Positions 6,581 through 14,507 of a DNA stretch of 37,141 nt are shown here, one piece after another. The position numbers and the translations under genes were made by a program. Source of the stretch: Pseudomonadota bacterium (GTDB lineage: Bacteria; Pseudomonadota; Alphaproteobacteria; Sphingomonadales; Sphingomonadaceae); assembly GCA_023417515.1 (NCBI GenBank), contig JAEZFL010000142.1, positions 1 to 37,141 on the forward strand, written 5' to 3'. Numbering within the stretch: the first letter of the stretch is position 1; every line of letters begins with the position of its first letter. The notes below the pieces were generated by a model. It was given only the letters and a program-made list of their open reading frames with translations, had not been told where the DNA came from and did no database searches.

Positions 6581-7293
6581 GACGCAGCCGCCTTGTCCTC
6601 ATCCTCGTCCCGCTGACCGTCATCGCCCTGGTGGTCGGAGCCATCGCGGCGATGCGCTGGGCCGACAGCTGGTTCGAGGGGCCGCAGCCCCAGACCATCG
6701 CCCAGGCGAGCCTGCAGTCGATGCGCGAGCAGTCGCGGCTCAACGTCTTCGCCGCGCGCTATGTCGCTGTCGTCACCTCGACCCAGGAGCGGCTCGGCGG
6801 GCTCGTCAGCGCCCAGAAGACCCTGATCATGCCTGGCGACGTTCGCTACGAAGTGAACCTCGCCAGTCTCGGACAGGACGACATAAGCTGGGACGAGGGG
6901 ACCAGCACGCTCCGAGTCACCCTGCCGCCGATCGAGGTGTCGCAGCCGCAGATCGATATGGGCGCGATCCAGGAATATTCGGGCGGAGGCATCCTCATGC
7001 GCCTCACCGATGCCGAACGGACGCTCGACCAGGCCAATCGCGAGCAGGGCCAGCGCTCGCTGGTCGAGCAGGCGCGCCAGCCCATGCCGATGCGCCTCGC
7101 CCGCGAATCCGCCAAGCGCGCCGTCGCGCGGAGCTTCGCCCTGCCGCTTCGCGCTGCCGGGATCGAGGCCAATGTCGCGGTCCGATTCGCCGACGAGCCG
7201 CGGGACGGCGAGCGCGAATATATGGACTATTCGCGCCGCGTGGAGGACGTGCTGGCCGACCCGAAGGACAGCCGGCGGCAGCAGCGTAAGTAA
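6577..7293 (+). CDS. DUF4230 domain-containing membrane-anchored protein
   Basis: 238 residues from GTG 6577, overlapping the MBL gene stop by 4 bases. An N-terminal signal anchor (LVLILVPLTVIALVVGAIAAM, about 6-25) is followed by a periplasmic or extracytoplasmic domain with the wording typical of DUF4230: QSMREQSRLNVFAARYVAVVTS, then KTLIMPGDVRYEVNLASL, then TLRVTLPPIEVSQPQIDM. The C-terminus is basic (DSRRQQRK). Function of the family is unknown. Co-transcription with the MBL hydrolase is clear from the overlap, but no joint role is documented that I know of. A hairpin at 7294-7334 ends the unit. Confidence 0.8.
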   Translation: MRRSRLVLILVPLTVIALVVGAIAAMRWADSWFEGPQPQTIAQASLQSMREQSRLNVFAARYVAVVTSTQERLGGLVSAQKTLIMPGDVRYEVNLASLGQDDISWDEGTSTLRVTLPPIEVSQPQIDMGAIQEYSGGGILMRLTDAERTLDQANREQGQRSLVEQARQPMPMRLARESAKRAVARSFALPLRAAGIEANVAVRFADEPRDGEREYMDYSRRVEDVLADPKDSRRQQRK

Positions 7294-7334
7294 CCGCCCC
7301 CGTCATCCCCACGAAAGCGGGAGCGACGGGGCGG
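7294..7334. repeat. Hairpin with degenerate repeat core, between DUF4230 gene and nadA
   Basis: CCGCCCCCGTC (7294-7304) pairs with GACGGGGCGG (7325-7334) with one bulged base, immediately after the DUF4230 stop. The core (CATCCCCACGAAAGCGGG) looks like a decayed copy of the repeat at 8797-8876. It can serve as a terminator; there is no T-run. Confidence 0.5.
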
Positions 7335-7393
7335 AGTCCCTACAAACCTCACCGGACAATCGCTATATTTCGCGTCGAGCAAGGGGAATTCAT

Positions 7394-8395
7394 GTGACCG
7401 CACTTCGTCCGAACCTGACCGGCCTCGACCTTCGCGGCGAGATCGACCGGCTGCGCAAGGAGCGCAACGCGGTCATCCTCGCCCATTATTACCAGAAGCC
7501 GGAAATCCAGGACCTCGCCGATTTCGTCGGCGACAGCCTCGATTTGTCGCGCAAGGCGGCGAGCACGGACGCCGACCTGATCGCCTTTTGCGGGGTCCGC
7601 TTCATGGCCGAGACCGCCAAGATCCTGAGCCCCGACAAGGTCGTCATCCTGCCCGACATGGACGCCGGCTGCAGCTTAGAGGACAGCTGCCCGCCCGACC
7701 AGTTCAAGCGCTTCCGGGAACAGCACCCGGACCATATCGCGCTCACCTACATCAACTGCTCGACCGAGGTGAAGGCGCTGAGCGACATCATCGTCACGTC
7801 GTCGTCGGCCGACATCATCCTCAAGCAGATCCCGAAGGACCAGAAGATCATCTTCGGCCCGGACCGCAACCTCGGCGGCTATCTGGCGCGCAAGACCGGC
7901 CGCGACATGCTGCTGTGGCCGGGCGTGTGCATCGTGCACGAGGCGTTCAGCGAGACCGAGCTCCTGAAATTGAAGGCGCAGCACCCCGGCGCGCCGGTCC
8001 TCGCCCATCCCGAATGCCCGCCGCACATCCTCGACCATGCCGATCATGTCGGCTCGACTCGGGCGATCCTCGAATATGCGCTGGCGAGCGACAGCGACGT
8101 GATGATCGTCGCGACCGAGCCGCACATCATCCACCAGATGGAGAAGGCGGCGCCGCACAAGGCTTTCATCGGCGCGCCCGGCGCGGACGGGAACTGCAAC
8201 TGCAACATGTGCCCCTACATGGCGTTGAACACGCTCGAGAAGCTGTACGTCGCGCTCGACACTCTGCAGCCGCGGATCGAGATCGACGAGGAGTTGCGGA
8301 TCGCCGCCAGGAAGCCGCTCGACCGCATGCTGGAGATGGCCGGCGGGACGGTCGGCAAGGGCGACGTGGGACGGCCGGTGATTTCGGAGGGCTGA
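7394..8395 (+). CDS. nadA: Quinolinate synthase NadA
   Basis: Condenses iminoaspartate with dihydroxyacetone phosphate to quinolinate, the first committed precursor of NAD. 333 residues, from GTG 7394 with AAGGGGAA 6 bases before it; this start gives the usual N-terminus ahead of AVILAHYYQKPEIQDLADF. Iron-sulfur ligand candidates are Cys93 (DAGCSLEDSCP), Cys208 (AHPECPPHIL) and one of the cluster CNCNMC at 268-273, matching the three-cysteine [4Fe-4S] site of the family. Substrate-binding motifs FCGVRFMAETAKIL and YINCSTEVKA are intact. It is followed at 17 bases by a VOC gene and then nadC, so this looks like an NAD-synthesis group; nadB is not in the window. A TATATT hexamer at 7364-7369 could be a -10 box, but no good -35 is visible. 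Confidence 0.97.
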   Translation: MTALRPNLTGLDLRGEIDRLRKERNAVILAHYYQKPEIQDLADFVGDSLDLSRKAASTDADLIAFCGVRFMAETAKILSPDKVVILPDMDAGCSLEDSCPPDQFKRFREQHPDHIALTYINCSTEVKALSDIIVTSSSADIILKQIPKDQKIIFGPDRNLGGYLARKTGRDMLLWPGVCIVHEAFSETELLKLKAQHPGAPVLAHPECPPHILDHADHVGSTRAILEYALASDSDVMIVATEPHIIHQMEKAAPHKAFIGAPGADGNCNCNMCPYMALNTLEKLYVALDTLQPRIEIDEELRIAARKPLDRMLEMAGGTVGKGDVGRPVISEG

Positions 8396-8412
8396 CAGCC
8401 CGGGAGGAGATC

Positions 8413-8778
8413 ATGCCCAGGGACGCGGTGCCGATGCTCAACGTGCCCGACGTCGCGGCGACTGCCGCCTGGTATCAGGGCATAGGCTTCGAGCTCCTCG
8501 ACAGCGCCGAGGACCAGGGCCGGGTCACCTGGACGTTGATGCGCTTCGGCGAGGGCGAGGTGATGTTCAACACCGGCGGTTCGGTCAGCGCCGCGCCGCG
8601 CCGCGACGTCGACCTGTTCTGCTATGTCAGCGACGTCGACGCCTGGTTCCGCGAGGTCGGTGACCAGGGCGTGCTCGTCGAGGGGCTTCACGACACCTTT
8701 TACGGCCTGCGCGAATTCACCATCCGCGAGTGCAACCGCTTCTGGGTCACCTTCGCCGCGCCGGTGAAACGGGGCTGA
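8413..8778 (+). CDS. VOC superfamily (glyoxalase/bleomycin-resistance-like) protein
   Basis: 121 residues from ATG 8413, with GGGAGGAG 5-12 bases before it. It opens VPMLNVPDVAATAAWYQGIGFELLD, the first beta-alpha-beta-beta-beta unit of a VOC fold, and continues WTLMRFGEGEVMFNTGG and VDLFCYVSDVDAWFREVGDQG, ending FTIRECNRFWVTF. The family covers glyoxalases, dioxygenases and antibiotic-binding proteins; the metal ligands cannot be assigned with confidence from sequence alone, and the Glu in IRECN is the most likely one. It lies between nadA and nadC, but there is no known VOC step in NAD synthesis, so the position may only reflect operon accretion. Confidence 0.85.
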   Translation: MPRDAVPMLNVPDVAATAAWYQGIGFELLDSAEDQGRVTWTLMRFGEGEVMFNTGGSVSAAPRRDVDLFCYVSDVDAWFREVGDQGVLVEGLHDTFYGLREFTIRECNRFWVTFAAPVKRG

Positions 8779-8796
8779 GCGGCTGTCCCCTCCCAG

Positions 8797-8876
8797 TCAA
8801 TCCCGCGAAAGCGGGACTCCAGCTTCTTGTTGCTGGGTGCTCTAAGGCAGCTGGATTCCCGCTTTCGCGGGAATGA
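8797..8876. repeat. Inverted repeat, TCCCGCGAAAGCGGG family
   Basis: Two 28-base arms (8797-8824 and 8849-8876) are complementary at 26 of 28 positions by my comparison. Each contains CCCGCGAAAGCGGG or its complement, and the spacer is 24 bases. This is the widespread intergenic repeat recognisable by its fortuitous translation SFPRKRES / DSRFRGND. It sits between the VOC gene and nadC and ends 22 bases before nadC. Confidence 0.85.
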
Positions 8877-8898
8877 CGAGGTGGGTAGGTCACCAGTC

Positions 8899-9744
8899 AT
8901 GCCCTTTCACCTCGACCGCTTCGACCTCGACGCCTTCGTCCGCGCCACGCTCGCCGAGGATCTCGGCGACCAAGGCGACATCACCTGCGCCGCGGTCATC
9001 CCGGAGGATGCCGTCTTCTCCGGCGTCATGCAGAGCCGCGAGGCGATCACCGTCGCCGGCCTGCCCATTGCCGAGGCCTTCTTCCGCAAGCTCGATCCGG
9101 GCGTGGAATTGAGCACGTTGGTCGAGGACGGCGAGCCGGTGCATCCGGGCGCGATCCTCATGCACATCAAGGGGAAAGCGCGTGCCTTGCTCACCGCCGA
9201 GCGGAGCGCGCTCAACACCGTCCAGCATCTGTCCGGCATCGCCACGCTGACTCGGCGCTATGTCGACGCGATCGCCGGCACCGGCGCGATCCTGCTCGAC
9301 ACCCGCAAGACCCTGCCCGGACTGCGCGTGCTCGAGAAATATGCGACCCGAATGGGCGGCGCGACCAACCACCGCATGGGCCTCTGGGACTCGGCGATGA
9401 TCAAGGACAATCATGTCGCGATCGCCGGATCGGTGGGCGAGGCGGTGCGGCGCGCCGCGGCGGCGGGGATCGAGCGGATCATCGTCGAGGTCGACCGGCT
9501 CGAGCAGATCGCCCCGGCGCTCGAGGCGGGGGCCACGCACCTGCTGCTCGACAATATGGAGCCCGACACCCTGCGCCGGGCGGTCGCGCTGGTCGGCGGC
9601 CGGGCGCCGACCGAAGCGAGCGGCGGCATCAGCCTCGACACGATCCGCGCCAAGGCCGAAACCGGAGTCACCTATGTCTCGGTCGGGCGGATCACCCAGT
9701 CCGCGCCCGCAGCCGACATCGGCCTCGACTTCAGCCCCGCCTGA
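8899..9744 (+). CDS. nadC: Nicotinate-nucleotide pyrophosphorylase (carboxylating) NadC
   Basis: Converts quinolinate and PRPP to nicotinate mononucleotide, the step after NadA. 281 residues from ATG 8899. Diagnostic blocks: LAEDLGDQGDITCAAVIP, then ALLTAERSALNTVQHLSGIATLT, ILLDTRKTLPGLRVLEKYA (phosphoribosyl and quinolinate contacts), NHRMGLWDSAMIKDNH, THLLLDNM and the closing SGGISLDTIRAKAETGVTYVSVG. Length is normal for the family. The inverted repeat just upstream may separate its transcription from nadA-VOC, or be transcribed through. No strong ribosome site is visible (GGTAGGT lies 9-15 bases before the start). Confidence 0.97.
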   Translation: MPFHLDRFDLDAFVRATLAEDLGDQGDITCAAVIPEDAVFSGVMQSREAITVAGLPIAEAFFRKLDPGVELSTLVEDGEPVHPGAILMHIKGKARALLTAERSALNTVQHLSGIATLTRRYVDAIAGTGAILLDTRKTLPGLRVLEKYATRMGGATNHRMGLWDSAMIKDNHVAIAGSVGEAVRRAAAAGIERIIVEVDRLEQIAPALEAGATHLLLDNMEPDTLRRAVALVGGRAPTEASGGISLDTIRAKAETGVTYVSVGRITQSAPAADIGLDFSPA

Positions 9745-9806
9745 TCGTGCTTGCCTGCTCCGGCCTGATCGCTAGTCTCCGAAGCCCAGGCGCAGGGAGA
9801 GGGCAC

Positions 9807-10313
9807 ATGCGGCCGAATTCAGTCATCATGTTCGAGCGGCTCTATCTGGCATCGCTCGCGGTCGTCATCATCCAGTCCGTCGCGGCCTATTTCATCCTCC
9901 AGGAAGCGTTCGGCCAACTGCCCGCAGGCGGCGCGGCACCCGGAATGGGCGGCATGGTCAGCGGGATCATGATCGGCTCGATGATCATCGGGCTGATGTT
10001 CTCAGTCGGCGTTCCGCTGCTCTTGTGGTGGCTTGCGGCTCGCAAGCGGATCGAGTTCGCCAAGTGGCTTCTGCTGGCCATCTCCGTCCTGTCGATGATG
10101 GCCTGGCTGAGCGGCCTGATCATGCTGCTGGTGATGCCAATGGACGTCGCACAGGACCTTGCCGGCTTTACCGGCCTGCAGGCCGGCCTCATCGCCATCG
10201 ACGGCGTCGGCGAGGCGCTGGGCATCGCGGCCCTGGTCTTCCTGTTCCGCCGCGACGCGACGGAATGGTTCCGCACCGCATCGCCGAACGTGAACGCGGA
10301 CGTGTTCCGCTAG
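9807..10313 (+). CDS. Four-helix membrane protein of unknown function
   Basis: 168 residues from ATG 9807, with AGGGAGAGGG 4-13 bases upstream; an upstream GTG at 9747 is in frame but lacks this site. Hydrophobic helices at about 9-29, 45-68, 78-100 and 120-140 indicate four membrane passes with short loops. A Gly/Met-rich segment (GGAAPGMGGMVSGIMIGSMI) precedes the second helix. I do not recognise a family. It ends DATEWFRTASPNVNADVFR. It is convergent with the DUF4112 gene, and both genes use the same palindromic CTAG for their stop codons (10310-10313). Confidence 0.7.
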   Translation: MRPNSVIMFERLYLASLAVVIIQSVAAYFILQEAFGQLPAGGAAPGMGGMVSGIMIGSMIIGLMFSVGVPLLLWWLAARKRIEFAKWLLLAISVLSMMAWLSGLIMLLVMPMDVAQDLAGFTGLQAGLIAIDGVGEALGIAALVFLFRRDATEWFRTASPNVNADVFR

Positions 10314-10717
10314 AGCCCGGTCCCCGCACCCGCGTGCGGGTGGTGCTTGTCGAGATAGCGCTTCAACAGGCGCAGGTTGCGGGTGTTGGAACGGAAGAAA
10401 TAGTCGGCGACCCAGCCGACCACCGGCACCGTGCCGAGCAGCATGTCGAAGCCGATATTGCCGCCCATCCTGGCCAGCGTCCATTTGGAGACGCCGAGAT
10501 TGCGTGCTTCCCAGGCGAGCCACGTGCCCATCGCCGCCGCGACGACGCTTCCGCCGACCGGCACCACGTCCAGCATCACGTCGAGGCCGAGCCGCTTGCT
10601 CGTGCCGGGGATGCGCACCGCGCTTTCGAGCAGATGCTCCATCCGTTCGAGCCGCCGGCGCACATTGTCCGGATGGCAGCGGTCGTCGGGGGAGAGATCG
10701 CTGATGTCCGTGGCCAT
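10310..10717 (-). CDS. DUF4112 domain-containing membrane protein
   Basis: 135 residues from ATG 10717. After a hydrophilic start (MATDISDLSPDDRCHPDN) comes RRLERMEHLLESAVRIPGTSKRLGLDVMLDVVPVGG, then a membrane segment (VVAAAMGTWLAWEARNLG) and GFDMLLGTVPVVGWVADYFFRSNTRNLRLL, the recurring wording of DUF4112. Function is unknown; proteins of this family are predicted small inner-membrane proteins. It starts 2 bases after the stop of the solute-binding protein gene on the same strand, so the two are probably co-transcribed. The stop codon overlaps that of the convergent gene. Confidence 0.85.
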   Translation of the reverse strand: MATDISDLSPDDRCHPDNVRRRLERMEHLLESAVRIPGTSKRLGLDVMLDVVPVGGSVVAAAMGTWLAWEARNLGVSKWTLARMGGNIGFDMLLGTVPVVGWVADYFFRSNTRNLRLLKRYLDKHHPHAGAGTGL

Positions 10718-10719
10718 GG

Positions 10720-12168
10720 CTAATTCCTTGCCTGGATGAGCTCGAACGGCGGGTGACGCGCGAACATGTTGGTCCTGAAGCCGGTGAGACGTTGCGTGCG
10801 CAGCGACCAACGCACGGGATTGGCGATCGGGATGAACATTGTGCCGTTGGTGAGCGCCTGATCGGCCTGAGCGAGCAGGGCGCGCCGTTCGGCCGCATCG
10901 CCTGTGGCTCGGGCGGCTTCGAGCAGGCCCGTCACCTCCTGGTCGCAGACCGGGCTGGCGGGGCACATGAAGGGCCGCAGATACCAGGTCGCCAGCCGCG
11001 CGGGCGCGACCTCGTCGATCAGCCGCAGCTCGGCCGCGGCGTTGGCCGCGACGCGCTCCACTTGCACGCCGATCATTCGCCAGTCGCGGCGCAAATGCGC
11101 GAACAGGATGCGATAGCCAGGCCGGTCCGGCATGGCGACGCGCAGCCGCAGCGGCGAGTCGAGGTCGAGCCCGGCGATCGCCAGGGTGGCGAGCTCGCGG
11201 CGCTGCGGAAAGGCGAGGTTGGCCCAATCGGGCGCGGCCGGCGCGGGGACTTCGTCGAGCCCGGTCGGAAGCAATCCGGTGCGCGGCTGCCAGTTGGGGA
11301 CCTGGAACCGCTCGAGGATCGCCGCGCGGTCGATCGCCATGCTGAGCGCGCGCCGCACCGTAGGATCAGCGAGCGGGCCCTGGGCGCTCTGGAAAACGAG
11401 GCCGAACAGGCCCAATGTCGGGTCGAAGGCGATCTGGCCCTGGGGGATTTCGGCAGCGCGAAGGGTCGGCAGGTCGCCGGCCGTGCCCCCGGTGACGAAG
11501 TCTGCGCCGCCGTCGCGAAAACGGGCGACCGCAAGGGCCGGGGCGGCGCCGGCGAGGTGGATCTCGACTCCGGCTTCGTCCTCCGGCGCCTCCTCATCCT
11601 CCGGCGGCGGCACCAGCCGCAGCGCCCCGTCGACGCGCCCGCCCATCCGGTAAGGCCCGGTGCCTTCATTGTCGGCGATGATCGCCATTTCCGGCTGGGC
11701 GAGCAGCTGCAGGAAATTGGCGCGCGGGTTGGCGAGGCGGATCTCCAAGACCTGGTCCGTCATCGCCTCGACGTCCTCGACCACGCCGAGCACAGACTTC
11801 AGCCGGTTGCGGCTGGCGCGACTGAGCGCGGCCTGAAGGCGGCCGACCACCTGCTCGGCGGTCACCCGCTCGCCGCGCGCCCACAAGGCGCGGCGCAGGC
11901 GGAAGGTGTAGCGCCGGCCGTCGTCGGACACGATCCAGCTTTGCGCCAGCGCCGGCTCGATCTCGCCGGCCGCATCGAATCGGACGAGGCCCTGGGCGAC
12001 CGTTTCGAGCAGCATTGCGGAGGGCGCCGCGACCGGCTGGAGATTCGGGTTGATCAGCGTCGGCTGCGGCCCGATCGCCGTCACCTTGAGCGGACCCGAC
12101 GCGCGGTCGCCGCAGCCCGCGAGCAGGGCGAGAGCGATCAGCAGGGGAGTGGCCTTGCGCACAGTCAC
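10720..12168 (-). CDS. ABC-type solute-binding lipoprotein, peptide/nickel (SBP family 5) type
   Basis: About 482 residues. From GTG 12168 the protein begins with a compact lipoprotein signal ending LALLAGC (Cys19 as lipidation site); an in-frame ATG at 12219 would give an unusually long n-region. The body shows family-5 binding-protein wording: AQGLVRFDAAGEIEPALAQSW, DDGRRYTFRLRRALWARGERV, VRRALSMAIDRAAILE. The central acidic stretch EDEEAPEDEAGVE is unusual. It would bind oligopeptides or similar solutes at the outer face of the inner membrane, but no permease or ATPase gene is nearby, so it is an orphan receptor. A DUF4112 gene follows 2 bases after its stop. Divergent from the PilZ gene. 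Confidence 0.85.
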   Translation of the reverse strand: MTVRKATPLLIALALLAGCGDRASGPLKVTAIGPQPTLINPNLQPVAAPSAMLLETVAQGLVRFDAAGEIEPALAQSWIVSDDGRRYTFRLRRALWARGERVTAEQVVGRLQAALSRASRNRLKSVLGVVEDVEAMTDQVLEIRLANPRANFLQLLAQPEMAIIADNEGTGPYRMGGRVDGALRLVPPPEDEEAPEDEAGVEIHLAGAAPALAVARFRDGGADFVTGGTAGDLPTLRAAEIPQGQIAFDPTLGLFGLVFQSAQGPLADPTVRRALSMAIDRAAILERFQVPNWQPRTGLLPTGLDEVPAPAAPDWANLAFPQRRELATLAIAGLDLDSPLRLRVAMPDRPGYRILFAHLRRDWRMIGVQVERVAANAAAELRLIDEVAPARLATWYLRPFMCPASPVCDQEVTGLLEAARATGDAAERRALLAQADQALTNGTMFIPIANPVRWSLRTQRLTGFRTNMFARHPPFELIQARN

Positions 12169-12292
12169 GCGCGCGAACCTAGCCAGCCGCGACGCGGAGC
12201 GCATCCCTTTTGCCCGCATCGGCGCGACGATGCGCAGGTTTCCGCGACGTCCTCTTTACGCGTCCTTCACCGCTTCGCGTTACGCCGGTGCC

Positions 12293-12628
12293 ATGGACCT
12301 CAACTATCCGGGCCGTGACGTGGCGGGGGAGGAGGCGGCGGACTATCAGCCGCGCCGCAACCAGCGCGTCGCAATGAGCGAGCGGACCCAGATGCGCGCC
12401 AACGATTTGGCGGTCGAGATCGTCCTGTGCGACCTGTCGACCAGCGGCTTTCTCGCCGAATGCCTGCGGCCGGTCCTGATCGGCTCCTATGTGTCGCTCG
12501 ACCTGCCCGGCATCGGCCCGGTCCACGCACAGGTTCGTTGGCAAGTTGGCACCCGCCTCGGCGCCAAATTCCTCGACCCGATCAGCCTGAATCGCTGCGA
12601 GTGGGCGACGGCGCGGCCGCCCGTCTGA
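12293..12628 (+). CDS. PilZ domain protein (predicted c-di-GMP receptor)
   Basis: 111 residues from ATG 12293. The two halves of the c-di-GMP site are present: RRNQR at 21-25 (RxxxR) and DLSTSG at 47-52 (DxSxxG), followed by the beta-barrel with IGSYVSLDLPGIGPVHAQVRW and GTRLGAKFLDP. It is a stand-alone PilZ domain, so output must be by binding a partner. A GGDEF protein and the flagellar operon are in the same window (about 13 kb away), so a role in motility or envelope control is plausible but not shown. Convergent with the CHAT gene, with a 12-bp gap. Confidence 0.9.
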   Translation: MDLNYPGRDVAGEEAADYQPRRNQRVAMSERTQMRANDLAVEIVLCDLSTSGFLAECLRPVLIGSYVSLDLPGIGPVHAQVRWQVGTRLGAKFLDPISLNRCEWATARPPV

Positions 12629-12640
12629 CCGGCCGGGGCA

Positions 12641-14005
12641 TCAGGCGCCTTCGCCGAACAACAGGAACGACGCCCACATCGCCGGATGCGGATGCTGGCG
12701 GCGAGTCTCCAGCATCGCAAGCCGAAGCGCTTCGGCGGGGCGGTGGTCGGCGGCATGATTCATGAACCGGGTCATCAGCCCCCGCGTCGCGCTGTCGTCG
12801 ATGTTCCACAGGCTCATGACCACCCGGGGGACGCCAGCGAGCTGGAAAGCCCGGGTCAGGCCGATGGTGCCGCCGGCGTGCGCGGCGCCGAGGCCGGTCT
12901 GGCAGGCGCTGAGCACCGCCAGCTGAGCGGTAAGGCGCGACGACTGGATCTCACGCGCGGTCCACCAGCCATCCTCGAGCCGGTCGCCGGCGAGCATCAG
13001 GAAACCGCCGGTGATCGGCTCGAGATCGTCGGAGATGCCGTGGGTCGCGATGAAGAGTAGCGAAGCGCCGGGCGCCGCGGCCAGCACTCGGGCCTTGCTG
13101 GCATTTTCTCCGACCAGGGGAGCGGTGCGCAGCATCCGGCCGATCTCCCGCGCCTCGGCACGTGCTCCATCGAGTCGCGGGACGTTCCACACGTCCGAAG
13201 GCGGCAAGGCAGGGTCGCCGACGATCAGGGGACGCGCGAACGCGGCTCGGCTGCTCCATCGCTGCACCGGCAGCGCAAGGGCCGGCAAGCTGGGCGCGAT
13301 TGAAATGGAGAAATGGTCCACCGCCTGAGTGCGGTCGCCGAAGGGGCGCAGGGCGTAGAACGGAAGCGTGCCGATTTCACCCGTGGGAATGACCACCAGG
13401 TGACGGACCCGTCGGAGATGAGGGGCGAGATCGGCCGGAAACAGCGCCGCCGACAGCGTCTCGGTGGCGCGATCGAGGGTGACGAGGTCCTCGGCCGGCG
13501 GCGGCGGGCGAACTGCACCGGCCCGGGTCGGGCGCGCCGCCCGCGGAATCTGCCGCTCGGTGATTTCGAGCGAGCCCATCATCGTCCAAACTTCGTCGGA
13601 CAGGCCGCGCGGGCTGATGCGATGGGTGGTGCAGGCGAGCAGGCCCTCGCGGCCGATCAGCCACGACGCCAAGCCACCGCCGCGATGTGCGTAGAAGAGG
13701 GCGTAGCTGCCTTCCGGATCGACGCCGCTGGCGATGCGCTCGCCGAGCCAGCGGCTGACCTCTTCGAGGGCCACGGGTCGTTCGCCGCCCCGCGTGCGGT
13801 TCGCGTCGAGCCGCTCGCTGTCGATCGGGCTCGCCGCACTGCGAGTGGCGCCCAATCGCCGGCGCGCCGCGCGCTCGCGACCGGCCGCGTCTGCATAGTC
13901 GCAGGTCGGGTCTGACGGAGCGGCAGGAGCCTGGCCGGCGAAGGCAGAGGTCGGGACAAGGAGCGCCAGCAGGCACGGCACGACCAGGACGGCCAGCCGG
14001 CTCAC
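12641..14005 (-). CDS. Secreted CHAT-domain (caspase-like) protein
   Basis: 454 residues from GTG 14005. An upstream in-frame ATG at 14053 lies inside the tRNA-Leu gene and is rejected. The signal peptide is VSRLAVLVVPCLLALLVPTSAFA, so the mature protein is periplasmic or secreted. The CHAT domain (about residues 175-454) has the catalytic dyad: His322 in LLFIATHGISDD and Cys368 in LSACQTGLG, with the flanking blocks GGTIGLTRAFQLAGVPRVVMSLWNIDD and ASFLLFGEGA. The 150 residues before it show no TPR repeats, which many CHAT proteins carry. CHAT proteases are cysteine peptidases related to caspases and separase; the substrate is unknown. Its start lies only 12 bases after the encoded CCA of the tRNA. 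Confidence 0.9.
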   Translation of the reverse strand: MSRLAVLVVPCLLALLVPTSAFAGQAPAAPSDPTCDYADAAGRERAARRRLGATRSAASPIDSERLDANRTRGGERPVALEEVSRWLGERIASGVDPEGSYALFYAHRGGGLASWLIGREGLLACTTHRISPRGLSDEVWTMMGSLEITERQIPRAARPTRAGAVRPPPPAEDLVTLDRATETLSAALFPADLAPHLRRVRHLVVIPTGEIGTLPFYALRPFGDRTQAVDHFSISIAPSLPALALPVQRWSSRAAFARPLIVGDPALPPSDVWNVPRLDGARAEAREIGRMLRTAPLVGENASKARVLAAAPGASLLFIATHGISDDLEPITGGFLMLAGDRLEDGWWTAREIQSSRLTAQLAVLSACQTGLGAAHAGGTIGLTRAFQLAGVPRVVMSLWNIDDSATRGLMTRFMNHAADHRPAEALRLAMLETRRQHPHPAMWASFLLFGEGA

Positions 14006-14017
14006 ACCCGGCAGGCC

Positions 14018-14103
14018 TGGTGCGGACGGCGGGACTCGAACCCGCACGCCCATGGGGCAGAAGATTTTAAGTCTCCAGCGTCTACCGGTTCCGCCACGTC
14101 CGC
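14018..14103 (-). tRNA. tRNA-Leu, anticodon TAA, CCA encoded
   Basis: Read on the minus strand, the acceptor GCGGACG (14103-14097) pairs with CGTCCGC (14028-14022), with discriminator A at 14021 and CCA at 14020-14018. The anticodon stem-loop reads GAGACTTAAAATCTT with TAA in the anticodon position. The long variable arm around TGCCCCATGGGCG marks a class II tRNA, and the T-arm GCGGGTTCGAGTCCCGC is perfect. Confidence 0.95.
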
Positions 14104-14151
14104 TTGCGGCGGAACGTGCCCATCACTTTGCCGCGAGGCAAGCACGAAGGG

Positions 14152-14400
14152 CTATTCGGCCGGCATGACGGCGGCACCGAGCGGCGCCCAGTCCGCTTCG
14201 CCGGTGCGCTCGGCTTCCTGCGGCGCCTGGTCGAAGCGGAAGGCGATGCCCGCGTCCTTCAACCGCCGCACATAAGTCTCGGCGAGCTCGTGGCGGCGGG
14301 CCCGCGCTGCCGGCGTGACCGCTCGCGCCGCCGCCTGGAATTCGGCGGCTGCCCGCCGCCAATAGAAGCGATGATCGGAATTCAACGGAAAGTCCCCCAT
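14152..14400 (-). CDS. Small uncharacterised protein
   Basis: 82 residues from ATG 14400 (MGDFPLNSDHRFYWRRAAAEFQ). It is helical, rich in Ala and Arg, with RAVTPAARARRHELAETYVRRL in the middle and the acidic end GEADWAPLGAAVMPAE. No membrane segment, no signal peptide and no motif I can name. It lies between tRNA-Leu and ihfB on the same strand as both. The coding bias looks typical of the host and the reading frame is clean, so it is probably real, but nothing indicates a function. Confidence 0.6.
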   Translation of the reverse strand: MGDFPLNSDHRFYWRRAAAEFQAAARAVTPAARARRHELAETYVRRLKDAGIAFRFDQAPQEAERTGEADWAPLGAAVMPAE

Positions 14401-14507
14401 CCCAGACCTTCGGGTGCCGTCCGAGTCGGCGGGGGAACTCTACAGGATGTGAGGCAATGGTAAATGCAGATTAATGCGCGGCCGACGGGAAGTCTGCGTC
14501 GAGAATC

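Noticed and set aside
8700..8900. Minus-strand frame with SFPRKRES and ESRFRGID segments
   Set aside because: This is the typical false translation of the palindromic repeat at 8797-8876, not a gene.
14006..14053. Extended start (ATG 14053) for the CHAT gene
   Set aside because: It would place the N-terminus inside the tRNA-Leu T-arm; the GTG at 14005 gives a clean signal peptide.
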